Origin: Rhodoferax sp.
GTDB taxonomy: Bacteria; Pseudomonadota; Gammaproteobacteria; Burkholderiales; Burkholderiaceae_C
Direction of reading: 5' to 3'
Assembly (NCBI GenBank): GCA_016463455.1
Contig: JAEMRG010000051.1
Span: 1 to 10,595, forward strand
DNA length: 10,595 bases
Part shown: positions 1-7,150 of the stretch, one piece after another
Layout: each line of letters begins with the position of its first letter
Position numbering within the stretch: position 1 is the first letter of the stretch
Notes under the pieces: model-generated
Database searches by the model: none
What the model was told of the DNA's origin: nothing
What the model saw: only the letters and a program-made list of their open reading frames with translations
Position numbers and translations under genes: made by a program

Positions 1-565
1 GGTCGTAGTACATGGCGTTGATGGTGAAGTCGCGCCGCACCGCGTCTTCCTCTTGTGGGCCCCAGACGTTGTCGCGCAGCACACGGCCCGTGGAGTCGAC
101 CGCATGCTTCATGCCGGCGAGCTCACTTTTACTGGTTTTTTCATTCCCGGCCACTTGCTCGGCGGCGGCGTTGTCCAGGTAGGCACGAAAGGTAGAGACC
201 TCAATCACCTCATGCTCGCGGCCCCGGCCATAGACCACGTGGACGATGCGAAAACGCCGCCCGATGATGAAGGCGCGGCGAAACAGGGACTTCACCTGTT
301 CGGGCGTGGCGTCGGTAGCGACGTCAAAGTCTTTGGGGCGCAGGCCCAGCAGCAGATCGCGCACCGCGCCGCCCACCACATAGGCCGCAAAGCCGGCATC
401 CTGCAAAGTGCGCACCACATTGGCGGCGCGCTCATCGACCAGGGTGGGGTCGATGCCGTGGGTTTTCACCGGCACGTCCACGCGTTTACCCAGTGAGGGT
501 TTGCCGTCGTTACTGCTGCTGCCGGTGGCCTTAGCCAACAAGTTGGTAATAAATTTTTTGATCAT
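1..565 (-). CDS. pcnB: Poly(A) polymerase I, N-terminal part (runs off left edge)
   Basis: Poly(A) polymerase I adds 3' poly(A) tails to RNA in the cytoplasm and so promotes RNA decay. The frame is open from ATG at 565 to the left edge (188 codons seen), so the C-terminal RNA-binding half is missing. Visible class II nucleotidyltransferase motifs are the nucleotide-binding YVVGGAVRDLLLG (about 62-74), the metal-binding KDFDVAT with D79 and D81, GRRFRIVHV (102-110), and EEDAVRRDFTINAMYY with the third carboxylate D179. The overall pattern matches E. coli PcnB more closely than CCA-adding enzyme, including the stretch ATPEQVKSLFRR. The first 40 residues are a lysine-rich, poorly conserved leader. 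It is the last visible gene of the AI-2E - hda - HAD - pcnB series, 51 bases after the HAD stop. No strong ribosome-binding site precedes the ATG. E. coli pcnB uses a rare AUU start; here an ordinary ATG is present. Confidence 0.95.
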   Translation of the reverse strand, partial: MIKKFITNLLAKATGSSSNDGKPSLGKRVDVPVKTHGIDPTLVDERAANVVRTLQDAGFAAYVVGGAVRDLLLGLRPKDFDVATDATPEQVKSLFRRAFIIGRRFRIVHVVYGRGREHEVIEVSTFRAYLDNAAAEQVAGNEKTSKSELAGMKHAVDSTGRVLRDNVWGPQEEDAVRRDFTINAMYYD

Positions 566-616
566 AAAACAGGGGTTGCGCCGGACCTGCGTATGCGGTC
601 GAGGGGCGCACCGCCT

Positions 617-1303
617 CTAGGCGAAGAGTTCGAGTATGCGCCATCCGCGCGCCTGGGCAATGGCGCGCAAGCGCTCGTCCGGGTTGGTGGCTACCGGCAC
701 ATTGGCTTTTTCCAAAAGCGGCAGGTCATTGATAGAGTCCGAGTAAAAAGTACTGTGCACGTCCTGCCAGCCTAAATTGCGCGCCGCCAGCCAGGCCTCT
801 ACCCGCGCCACTTTACCCTCGCGAAAGCTGGGTATGCCGCGCACTTCGCCGGTAAACCAGCCCTTACCGCCCGCTGTGGTGTCACGCTGCAAATCAACAG
901 CCATCAATTCATCAGCCCCCAGGGCGGCGGCAATCGGACGGGTGATAAATTCATTGGTCGCCGTCACCACGATCACGGTAGCGCCTTCGGCTTTGTGCTG
1001 GCGGACCAACTCAAAAGCTTGTGGCAAGAGGCCGGGCTTGACGACTTCTTCCATAAACAGCGCATGCGCTTGGCGGGCGGCCTCTTCCCCACGCTGCACA
1101 AAAGCGGCAGTGGCAAAGCGGGCGTATTCAAAAATATCCATGGTGCCGGCTTTGTACTGGGCGTAAAAAGCGTCGTTTTGCCGCATGAACTCAACCGGGT
1201 CGGTCCAACCCAGGCGCACGGTGAACTGGCCCCAGCTGTAATCGGAGTCAAAGGGAATCAGCGTGTGGTCCAGGTCAAACAAGGCCAGCTTGGGCAAACT
1301 CAT
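617..1303 (-). CDS. HAD superfamily (IB, SerB-like) phosphatase
   Basis: A 228-residue haloacid-dehalogenase-type phosphohydrolase that acts through a phospho-aspartate intermediate, expected to be cytoplasmic. Motif I is FDLDHT (9-14), with nucleophile D10 and acid/base D12. Motif II is VTAT (113-116), motif III probably K164, and motif IV YSDSIND (187-193) with Mg-binding D189 and D193. The helical cap between motifs I and II, about residues 20-100, fits subclass IB, the class of phosphoserine phosphatase SerB. The substrate cannot be read from the sequence: phosphoserine, histidinol phosphate or another small phosphomonoester are all possible, and homologs are usually left as HAD-IB hydrolases. 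Its ATG overlaps the hda stop codon in an ATGA at 1300-1303, which suggests translational coupling. Its neighbours are hda upstream and pcnB downstream, an order I recall as common in Burkholderiales. Confidence 0.93.
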   Translation of the reverse strand: MSLPKLALFDLDHTLIPFDSDYSWGQFTVRLGWTDPVEFMRQNDAFYAQYKAGTMDIFEYARFATAAFVQRGEEAARQAHALFMEEVVKPGLLPQAFELVRQHKAEGATVIVVTATNEFITRPIAAALGADELMAVDLQRDTTAGGKGWFTGEVRGIPSFREGKVARVEAWLAARNLGWQDVHSTFYSDSINDLPLLEKANVPVATNPDERLRAIAQARGWRILELFA

Positions 1304-1983
1304 GTGTTCTCCAACATCGAGCGGATCAGGGGGATAGTGATAGCGCGCTGGGTTTGCAGCGCATAGCGGTCCAACTCATCGAGCAGGGCCAGCAAGCTGC
1401 CCAGGTCGCGGCTGAAGCGCCGCAAGGTGTAGTCCATCACCTCGTCGCTCAGGAACAGCCCCCGCGCATCGGCCGCTTGGCGCAAGACCGCGCGGCTTTG
1501 CGCTTCGCCCAGGGGCTGCAACGCAAATATATGGCCCCAACCCAGGCGGGTGCGCAGGTCTTCGCGCAAAAGCAAATCGGCCGGTGCGCTACTGCCCGCG
1601 GCCAGCACCGGACGTTGCAGGCTGTGCGCCTGCACAAACCACTGAAACCCGCTGTGTTGCTGCTCGGCGGAATACAGGTGCACATCGTCCATCAGCACCA
1701 TGGCCCAGGACTCGTCGAATTCGGGCGGCGCGGCGCCAGATGCGTCCATCCACCCGGCACTGGCGCCGCGCGCGCGCAGGCCTTCTTCCACCGCGCGCAG
1801 TAAATGGGTCTTACCGCTTCCTTCAGGGCCCCAGAGGTAAGTCGGCACGGCCAAAGCGTCTGACACTGGCTGGCCCTGCACCAGGCGCTGCAAGTGCGCA
1901 TGCACGGCGCTATTGGGGCCGGGGAAGAAATTGTCCAGCGTCGCCGGGCCGGGCATGGCAATATCGAGCGCGATTTGCCGCAT
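1300..1983 (-). CDS. hda: DnaA regulatory inactivator Hda (DnaA-like AAA+ ATPase)
   Basis: Hda binds the DNA-loaded beta sliding clamp and stimulates ATP hydrolysis by DnaA, turning off initiation after replication starts. Read from ATG at 1983 it has 227 residues, normal for the family. The N-terminus QIALDI (3-8) fits the clamp-binding QL-x-L type motif. Walker A is GPEGSGKT (52-59), Walker B MVLMDD (95-100), sensor 1 lies in AAGSSAP (128-134), the probable arginine finger is R146 in RTRLGWG, and sensor 2 is R192 in RFSRDLGSL. DnaA's DNA-binding domain IV is absent, as expected for Hda rather than DnaA. A GTG directly precedes the ATG (1984-1986) and would add one Met; ATG is preferred because MRQIALDI resembles related proteins. 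It starts 9 bases after the AI-2E stop and overlaps the HAD gene by 4 bases, so the three are probably co-transcribed. Confidence 0.93.
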   Translation of the reverse strand: MRQIALDIAMPGPATLDNFFPGPNSAVHAHLQRLVQGQPVSDALAVPTYLWGPEGSGKTHLLRAVEEGLRARGASAGWMDASGAAPPEFDESWAMVLMDDVHLYSAEQQHSGFQWFVQAHSLQRPVLAAGSSAPADLLLREDLRTRLGWGHIFALQPLGEAQSRAVLRQAADARGLFLSDEVMDYTLRRFSRDLGSLLALLDELDRYALQTQRAITIPLIRSMLENT

Positions 1984-1992
1984 CACCGTCTA

Positions 1993-3069
1993 TTAGCGCT
2001 GGTACAGGCCACTGGCCATATAGCTGCTGCGCAAACGGCGTATGGCCACCAGCAGCACAGCACTGGCCGGCAGGGCCACCAAAATGCCGACAAAACCGAA
2101 GAGCTGCCCAAAAGCCATCAGCGCGAAGATGACGGCCAGCGGGTGCAGACCGATGCGCTCGCCCACCAGGCGCGGGGTAAGGAAGAAGCTCTCTAGCAAC
2201 TGGCCCAGGCCAAAGACCACGGCCACCATGGTCAGGGCATAGGAGGGGCCAGAAGTGGCCGAAAACTCCAACAATCCGGCTAGCAACGCCAGCACCAGGC
2301 CCAAGCCAAAGCCCAGATAAGGCACAAACACCGCCAGACCCGTAAACGTGCCTATGGGCAGCGCCAAATCCAAGCCAAACAAAGCTAAGGCCACGCTGTA
2401 ATACACCGCGAGCACGCCCATCACCACCAACTGCCCGCGCAGGTATTCGCCCAGCACCTGGTCGGCATCGATCAGAAAGCTTTGGGTGCGCTCGCGGTAG
2501 CGCGGCGGGATCAGCGTACGCAGCCCCGTCATAAAGCGCTCCCAATCCATGAGCAGATAAAACAAGACCACCGGGATAAGCACCAAATTGCCCGCCACCG
2601 CCAAGGCGGCGCTGCCACCGAGCTTGAGCGAAGACAGCACCGAACCCATGGTGTCTTCCACATTGGCGCTGAGGTAAGTCATAACAAAGGCTTTGATGCC
2701 CGCAGGCTCCAGGCTGAAATGCAGGCCGAGTTTGCGCAGCATGGGCTGTACGGCGGCGTTGAGCTGCTCCAGAAAACCGGGCAACTGCTCTCGCATAAGC
2801 GGTATCTCTTTGACCAAAATCGGCACCAGCAGCAGCACCAAGCCAACGAGGAGCACCAACACCCCCACTTCCACCAGCACCACCGCCAGCACGCGGGGCA
2901 GCAAGCCACGCAAGCGGGCATCGAGCCAGTCCACCAAGGGGGTGAGTGCGTAGGCCAGTACGGCGGCGACAACGAAGGGCGCAAGCACGGGCGCCAACAG
3001 CCACAGGGTTAGCACGCACAAGGCAATAATGGCGGCCCAGGCGGCGGCGCTTTTTTGGGAGTCCGTCAA
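1993..3069 (-). CDS. AI-2E family transporter (PerM-like inner-membrane protein), TTG start
   Basis: A 358-residue polytopic inner-membrane protein of the AI-2E (UPF0118/PerM) family. Members are proposed exporters of autoinducer 2 or other small molecules, or sodium/proton antiporters, so no substrate is claimed. It shows long hydrophobic stretches near the N-terminus (about 10-38 and 58-85), a soluble loop of about 90-150, then repeated membrane segments. The C-terminal family hallmark is present: LVGERIGLHPLAVIFALMA, then GQLFGFVGILVALPAS. The frame stays open further upstream to 3195, but those extra 42 residues are not membrane-like and would overlap the start of purM on the other strand. 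TTG at 3067-3069 is chosen because GGAG (3075-3078 on the minus strand) lies 5 bases upstream and because the length fits the family. It is the first gene of the minus-strand hda operon and is divergent from purM. Confidence 0.87.
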   Translation of the reverse strand: MTDSQKSAAAWAAIIALCVLTLWLLAPVLAPFVVAAVLAYALTPLVDWLDARLRGLLPRVLAVVLVEVGVLVLLVGLVLLLVPILVKEIPLMREQLPGFLEQLNAAVQPMLRKLGLHFSLEPAGIKAFVMTYLSANVEDTMGSVLSSLKLGGSAALAVAGNLVLIPVVLFYLLMDWERFMTGLRTLIPPRYRERTQSFLIDADQVLGEYLRGQLVVMGVLAVYYSVALALFGLDLALPIGTFTGLAVFVPYLGFGLGLVLALLAGLLEFSATSGPSYALTMVAVVFGLGQLLESFFLTPRLVGERIGLHPLAVIFALMAFGQLFGFVGILVALPASAVLLVAIRRLRSSYMASGLYQR

Positions 3070-3089
3070 TGCATCTCCAAAAGGGGGCT

Positions 3090-3107
3090 GGGCTAAGCCC
3101 GTAAAAT
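3090..3107 (+). promoter_or_regulatory. Possible purM promoter element (TAAAAT beside an 11-base dyad)
   Basis: TAAAAT at 3102-3107 matches five of six bases of a sigma-70 -10 element and lies about 70 bases before purM. Directly upstream is GGGCTAAGCCC (3090-3100), an odd-centred perfect dyad. No convincing -35 hexamer is seen at the right distance, so the promoter call is weak. If it is right, the two dyads at 3122-3138 and 3148-3161 fall in the purM leader RNA. Confidence 0.25.
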
Positions 3108-3121
3108 CGAAGGCTGATTCT

Positions 3122-3138
3122 ATCGGGCACGCCCCGAT
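3122..3138. promoter_or_regulatory. 17-bp dyad ATCGGG-N5-CCCGAT in the purM/AI-2E divergent spacer
   Basis: The arms ATCGGG (3122-3127) and CCCGAT (3133-3138) are perfect reverse complements separated by CACGC. The site lies midway between the divergent starts of purM (3180) and the AI-2E gene (3069), a natural operator position for a repressor acting on either or both. It does not resemble the E. coli PurR box (ACGCAAACGTTTGCGT). No binding protein can be named. Confidence 0.3.
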
Positions 3139-3147
3139 TCCCCTCTC

Positions 3148-3161
3148 GCAGGCATGCCTGC
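3148..3161. promoter_or_regulatory. Perfect 14-bp palindrome GCAGGCATGCCTGC just before purM
   Basis: The 14 bases equal their own reverse complement. As RNA they could form a 5-bp stem with a CATG loop, 18 bases before the purM ATG. No purine-rich ribosome-binding site is visible between the palindrome and the ATG; that stretch (3162-3179) is C-rich. It could be an operator, a leader hairpin or chance in G+C-rich DNA. Confidence 0.3.
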
Positions 3162-3179
3162 CCCAGCCCTGCACCTTCC

Positions 3180-4232
3180 ATGACCACTTCGCCACCGCCC
3201 ACCGCCAGCCCCTTGTCCTATAAATCGGCCGGTGTGGACATCGACGCCGGGGACGCCCTGGTTGAACGGATTAAGCCGCTGGCGCGCAAAACCATGCGCG
3301 AAGGCGTGCTAGCAGGCATTGGTGGCTTTGGCGCCTTGTTTGAGGTGCCCAAGCGCTATAAAGAGCCGGTGCTGGTCAGCGGTACCGACGGCGTAGGCAC
3401 CAAGCTGAAACTGGCTTTTGAGTGGAATATGCACGACACCGTGGGCATCGACCTGGTGGCCATGAGCGTGAATGATGTGCTGGTGCAAGGCGCCGAGCCC
3501 CTGTTTTTTCTGGACTATTTTGCCTGCGGCAAGCTCGATGTGGACACGGCGGCGGCCGTCATTGGCGGAATTGCCAAGGGCTGCGAGCTGTCGGGTTGCG
3601 CGCTGATCGGCGGGGAAACCGCCGAAATGCCGGGTATGTACCCGGCGGGCGAATACGACCTGGCCGGGTTTGCGGTAGGCGCGGTAGAAAAATCCAAGAT
3701 CTTGAGCGGCGCCGATGTCAAGCCCGGCGATACCGTGCTGGGCCTGGCCTCCAGCGGTGTGCATTCCAATGGCTTTAGCCTGGTGCGCAAATGCATCGAG
3801 CGGGCCGGCGAACAATTACCGGCCACGCTCGATGGCAAGCCGTTCAAACAAGCCTTGATGGAGCCGACCCGGCTCTACGTGAAAAACGTGTTGGCTGCGC
3901 TGGCGGCGCACCCGATCAAGGCGCTGGCGCACATTACCGGCGGCGGCTTGCTCGAAAACATCCCGCGCGTGCTGCCTGAGGACTGCGCGGCCCAGTTGGT
4001 AAAAGGCAGCTGGCCGCAAACCGAACTATTTGCCTGGCTGCAAGCGACCGCCGGCATTGACGATGTGGAAATGAACCGCACCTTTAACAACGGCATCGGC
4101 ATGGTGGTGGTGATAGCCGCCGCGCATGCAGACGCCTGCGCCCAAACCCTGCGCGATGCGGGGGAGGCGGTGTATGCCATCGGGACGATTGTGCAGGCCC
4201 AATCGGGCGCGGCCAAGGTGACGGTGGGCTAA
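3180..4232 (+). CDS. purM: Phosphoribosylformylglycinamidine cyclo-ligase (AIR synthetase)
   Basis: PurM catalyses the ATP-dependent closure of FGAM to aminoimidazole ribonucleotide, the fifth step of de novo purine synthesis, in the cytoplasm as a homodimer. The 350 residues match E. coli PurM (about 345) nearly end to end. Motifs include SYKSAGVDIDAGDALVERI (13-31), the ATP/metal loop SGTDGVGTK (67-75), DLVAMSVND (91-99), GGETAEMPGMY (144-154), SSGVHSNGFSL (191-201), HITGGGL (251-257) and FNNGIGM (302-308). The ATG at 3180 is chosen because E. coli PurM also has a short leader before SYK; no Shine-Dalgarno sequence is visible there. It is the only plus-strand gene of the window, divergent from the AI-2E/hda operon. 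Its TAA shares bases with the oppF stop on the other strand. No frameshift or missing key residue is seen. Confidence 0.97.
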   Translation: MTTSPPPTASPLSYKSAGVDIDAGDALVERIKPLARKTMREGVLAGIGGFGALFEVPKRYKEPVLVSGTDGVGTKLKLAFEWNMHDTVGIDLVAMSVNDVLVQGAEPLFFLDYFACGKLDVDTAAAVIGGIAKGCELSGCALIGGETAEMPGMYPAGEYDLAGFAVGAVEKSKILSGADVKPGDTVLGLASSGVHSNGFSLVRKCIERAGEQLPATLDGKPFKQALMEPTRLYVKNVLAALAAHPIKALAHITGGGLLENIPRVLPEDCAAQLVKGSWPQTELFAWLQATAGIDDVEMNRTFNNGIGMVVVIAAAHADACAQTLRDAGEAVYAIGTIVQAQSGAAKVTVG

Positions 4233-5218
4233 GGCACTAGGCAAGCGTGGCTGTGTCCATCCGCATCGGTTTGCACTGGCGGAACGTGGCGGGCGCACTG
4301 GTCCTGTGCAATAGGGCAACGCGTACGAAAAACACAGCCCGAAGGCGGATTCAAAGGTGAAGGCAAATCGCCTGCCAACAATTGCCTAGAACGATTGCGC
4401 TCGATTTCCGGATCCAAAATAGGAATGGCCGAAAGCAGCGCGCGAGAGTAAGGGTGGCGCGCGGCGCTGTACAGCGCTTCGCGGCTGGCGATTTCCATGG
4501 TGCGCCCCAAGTACATCACCATCACCCGCTGGCTGATATGGCGCACCACGGCCAAGTCATGCGCGATAAACAAAAGCGCCAGGCCCAGGTCTTTTTGCAG
4601 CTCGGCCAACAAGTTGACAATTTGCGCCTGAATCGATACATCCAAAGCAGACACCGGCTCGTCGCACACCACGAGTTTGGGCTCCAAAATCAAGGCCCGC
4701 GCAATACCGATGCGCTGGCATTGCCCCCCGGAAAATTCATGGGGATAGCGATTGACTTGCTGGGCGGTCAGGCCCACCCGGTCCATGAGGGCACGCACCT
4801 TGTTCGCGCGGTCAGCGGCCGACACTTCGGGGCGATGAATGCGCAGCGGCTCGCCAATAATCTGGCCCGCGGTCATGCGCGGGTTCAGGCTTGCCAGCGG
4901 GTCCTGAAAGACCATTTGTATGTCTTTGCGCACCGCCATCCAGTCGGATTGAGAGGCACCGACCATCTGCTGGCCATTCCACAGTATGCTGCCCGCAGTG
5001 GCAGGATGCAGATTGAGCAAAGCGCGCGCCAGCGTGGACTTGCCGCAGCCGGACTCGCCCACTATGCCCAAAGTCTCGCCTTCCTGCAGGTCAAAGGACA
5101 CGCCGTCAACCGCCTTGACCTTGCCCCAGGGCGCCCAAGGCCAAGCACCCGCCAAACGCACCGGAAAATGGACTCGCAAATCACGCACTTCCAACAAAGG
5201 CGGCTTGCTGTCAGCCAT
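4229..5218 (-). CDS. oppF: Oligopeptide ABC transporter ATP-binding subunit OppF
   Basis: OppF is one of the two ATPases that power oligopeptide import through OppBC at the inner face of the cytoplasmic membrane. The 329 residues carry Walker A GESGCGKS (54-61), Q-loop Q105 in FQDP, ABC signature FSGGQCQR (162-169), Walker B LVVCDEP (182-188) with catalytic E187, and H-loop H220. The C-terminal oligopeptide-specific extension includes RHPYSRALLSAIP and four cysteines (C295, C301, C308, C326), a spacing known from Opp/Dpp ATPases and in some homologs reported to hold a 4Fe-4S cluster. Residues 18-36 are an insert before AVDGVSF, as in other OppF proteins. Its ATG lies inside the end of oppD (8-base overlap, ATGGCTGA), suggesting coupled translation. 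It is the last gene of the operon, and its TAG overlaps the purM TAA at 4229-4232. Confidence 0.96.
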   Translation of the reverse strand: MADSKPPLLEVRDLRVHFPVRLAGAWPWAPWGKVKAVDGVSFDLQEGETLGIVGESGCGKSTLARALLNLHPATAGSILWNGQQMVGASQSDWMAVRKDIQMVFQDPLASLNPRMTAGQIIGEPLRIHRPEVSAADRANKVRALMDRVGLTAQQVNRYPHEFSGGQCQRIGIARALILEPKLVVCDEPVSALDVSIQAQIVNLLAELQKDLGLALLFIAHDLAVVRHISQRVMVMYLGRTMEIASREALYSAARHPYSRALLSAIPILDPEIERNRSRQLLAGDLPSPLNPPSGCVFRTRCPIAQDQCARHVPPVQTDADGHSHACLVP

Positions 5219-6263
5219 GTGCCCCTCCTGCGCTTGGCCCCAAATTCAGTAATGCTGCCGGGCGATGGCAAGCACGCTTTGCCGGATACCGCAAAGCCGG
5301 CTCAGACGGGACTACAGCAATATCCTGCAAACCAGGCACTTGCGCATCACACAGGCCATCAGTCCAAGCGCAGCGCGGCGCAAAAGGACAGCCAGCGGGC
5401 AATTGCCCCATCTGCGGCGGACTGCCCGCTATGGGCACCAAAGGCCCGCCCGGGCCATCGATACGGGCGATTGCGCCCAGCAGTCCGCGCGTATAGGGAT
5501 GGGAGGCCTGGTGAAAAATATGCGCTACGCTGCCCTGCTCCATCACGCGCCCGCCGTACATCACCAAGACCTGATCGCACAGGCCCGCTATCACGCCCAA
5601 ATCATGGGTGATCAGCAAGATTGCAATGCCCATGTCTTTTTGCAACTCGCGCAGCAATGCCAAGACCTGGGCTTGCACGGTGACGTCCAGTGCGGTGGTG
5701 GGCTCGTCGGCCAGCAAGATGGCCGGTTCACACAGCAGGGCCATGGCCAGCATCACGCGCTGGCGCATGCCCCCGGAAAACTCATGCGGGTACATGCCAA
5801 TGCGCGAGGCAGCTGCTGGAATCTTCACTGCATCGAGCATACGGATGGCGCTGGCACGCGCGGCCTTGCGGTCCATGCCTTTGTGCAGTTGCAGGGTCTC
5901 AGTCATCTGGCGCTCAACCGTCAAGTAGGGGTTGAGCGCAGTCATCGGGTCTTGAAAGGCCATCGCAATCTGGCTGCCGCGTACGGTGTTGAGTTGCCGT
6001 TCCGAAAGCGCCAGTAAATTGCGGCCCTGGTAGTCGATGCTGCCGGTGGCGCGGCCATTGCGCGCCAGCAAGCCCATGATGGCCAGCGCTGTCTGCGACT
6101 TACCCGAGCCTGACTCCCCCACAATGCCCAATGTCTCCCCCTGCTGAAGCGCAAAACTAAGCCCGTTAACGGCATAAACCGGACCATCATTGGTCGCAAA
6201 CTGCACCTGCAAATCTTGCACCTGCAGCAGCGCAGCGTTTTGGGCTTGGGGGGCGGCAGTCAT
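5211..6263 (-). CDS. oppD: Oligopeptide ABC transporter ATP-binding subunit OppD
   Basis: OppD is the partner ATPase of OppF in the peptide importer. The 350 residues show Walker A GESGSGKS (49-56), Q104 in FQDP, signature FSGGMRQR (162-169), Walker B ILLADEP (182-188) with E187, and H220. The C-terminal extension has HPYTRGLLGAI (255-265), then PIAGSPPQMGQLPAGCPF and a cysteine set C292, C298, C305, C332. The phrase before the first cysteine is typical of OppD, whereas the downstream paralog has the OppF form, which supports the D and F assignment. The start ATG shares ATGA with the oppC stop (6260-6263), and the stop overlaps oppF by 8 bases. Both ATPases keep all catalytic motifs, so the pair should work as a heterodimer with two active sites. 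Confidence 0.96.
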   Translation of the reverse strand: MTAAPQAQNAALLQVQDLQVQFATNDGPVYAVNGLSFALQQGETLGIVGESGSGKSQTALAIMGLLARNGRATGSIDYQGRNLLALSERQLNTVRGSQIAMAFQDPMTALNPYLTVERQMTETLQLHKGMDRKAARASAIRMLDAVKIPAAASRIGMYPHEFSGGMRQRVMLAMALLCEPAILLADEPTTALDVTVQAQVLALLRELQKDMGIAILLITHDLGVIAGLCDQVLVMYGGRVMEQGSVAHIFHQASHPYTRGLLGAIARIDGPGGPLVPIAGSPPQMGQLPAGCPFAPRCAWTDGLCDAQVPGLQDIAVVPSEPALRYPAKRACHRPAALLNLGPSAGGAHG

Positions 6264-7150
6264 CGGGTCTTAGGGTCCAGCGCGTCGCGCATACCGTCAC
6301 CTAAAAAGTTGGCGCAATACAAGGTCAGGGTAAGAGCCGCGCCGGGGAACCAAATCATCCAAGGGCTGCTTTCCATGACGTTGGCGCCATCATGAATCAG
6401 CACGCCCCAGCTGGTCATAGGCTCTTGCACCCCCAGACCCAAAAAAGACAAGACGGATTCGGTAAGTATCACGCCCGGCACCGTAATGGAGGTGTAAATC
6501 ACGACGATCCCCAAAAGGTTTGGCACCACATGCGAAAAAATAATGCGATGCGTGGGGACACCAATCGCGCGGGCTGCCTCGATGTACTCCTTGGATTTGA
6601 TCGACAAGGTTTGACCCCGCACTACCCGGGCCATATCCATCCAGGAAAAAGCAGAAATAGTGAGCACCACGAGATAAAAATCGCGCCCCAAAATGGTGAC
6701 CATCATGATGGCAATCAGCAGATAGGGAATGGCGTACAAAATATCGACAATGCGCATCATGAAGGCGTCAACTCTTCCGCCCACAAAACCAGCAACTGCG
6801 CCCCAGGCAACCCCTATTGAAACCGACACCAAGGTGGCCAGCACCCCCACCGTGAGCGATACCCGTCCACCAATGAGCGTGCGGACCAATAAGTCGCGTC
6901 CCAATTCGTCGGTACCAAAGAGATGCCAGCCGTCCCAGGTCGGCCCAATGCCCATCTGGTTCCAATCGGTATCGTCATAGGCGTGGGGCGATAGCCAGGG
7001 CCCCACCAGACACACTAGCGCAATCAGCGCCAGGATGAGCAAACTGACAAGCGCCGCCCGGTTGCGCATAAAGCGTTGCCGTGCATCCAGCCAGGGACTG
7101 CGCGCGGCAGGCGCCACCTCAGTAACGGATTTTGGGATCGAGTAAGGCAT
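6260..7150 (-). CDS. oppC: Oligopeptide ABC transporter permease OppC
   Basis: OppC is the second integral membrane subunit of the peptide channel. The 296 residues match E. coli OppC closely, with the N-terminal cytoplasmic RSPWLDARQRFMRNRAA (18-33), a first membrane helix of about 34-54, the periplasmic YDDTDW and FGTDELGRD (78-86), and further helices of about 98-122, 135-155, 212-232 and 265-285. The permease EAA loop EYIEAARAIG...HVVPN (188-211) docks the ATPases, and the C-terminus ends in FLGDGMRDALDPKTR. The start at ATG 7150 gives a 32-base overlap with oppB and keeps a cytoplasmic tail comparable to E. coli OppC. A GTG at 7115-7117, just after the oppB stop, is a possible alternative that would shorten the protein by 11 residues. 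It overlaps oppD by 4 bases. Confidence 0.95.
   Translation of the reverse strand: MPYSIPKSVTEVAPAARSPWLDARQRFMRNRAALVSLLILALIALVCLVGPWLSPHAYDDTDWNQMGIGPTWDGWHLFGTDELGRDLLVRTLIGGRVSLTVGVLATLVSVSIGVAWGAVAGFVGGRVDAFMMRIVDILYAIPYLLIAIMMVTILGRDFYLVVLTISAFSWMDMARVVRGQTLSIKSKEYIEAARAIGVPTHRIIFSHVVPNLLGIVVIYTSITVPGVILTESVLSFLGLGVQEPMTSWGVLIHDGANVMESSPWMIWFPGAALTLTLYCANFLGDGMRDALDPKTR

Noticed and set aside
53..496. A 147-codon plus-strand open frame at the left edge
   Set aside because: The minus strand over the same bases reads continuously as PcnB with all nucleotidyltransferase motifs.
1984..1986. GTG as the start of hda
   Set aside because: It would only add one residue before an ATG that gives the usual MRQIALDI-type N-terminus; no ribosome-binding site favours it.
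3070..3179. A purine or guanine riboswitch before purM
   Set aside because: The leader is too short and lacks the conserved three-helix junction sequences; only small simple dyads are present.
1910..3202. A 430-codon open frame on the minus strand overlapping the AI-2E gene in another frame
   Set aside because: Its product is Arg/Gly/Ala-rich low-complexity sequence without motifs. The neighbouring frame over the same DNA has membrane helices and the AI-2E C-terminal signature, so this is a frame shadow in G+C-rich DNA.
4382..5611. A 409-codon plus-strand open frame antisense to oppF and oppD
   Set aside because: The product is rich in His, Arg, Gln and Ala with no recognisable domain, and it spans two well-defined ATPase genes on the other strand.
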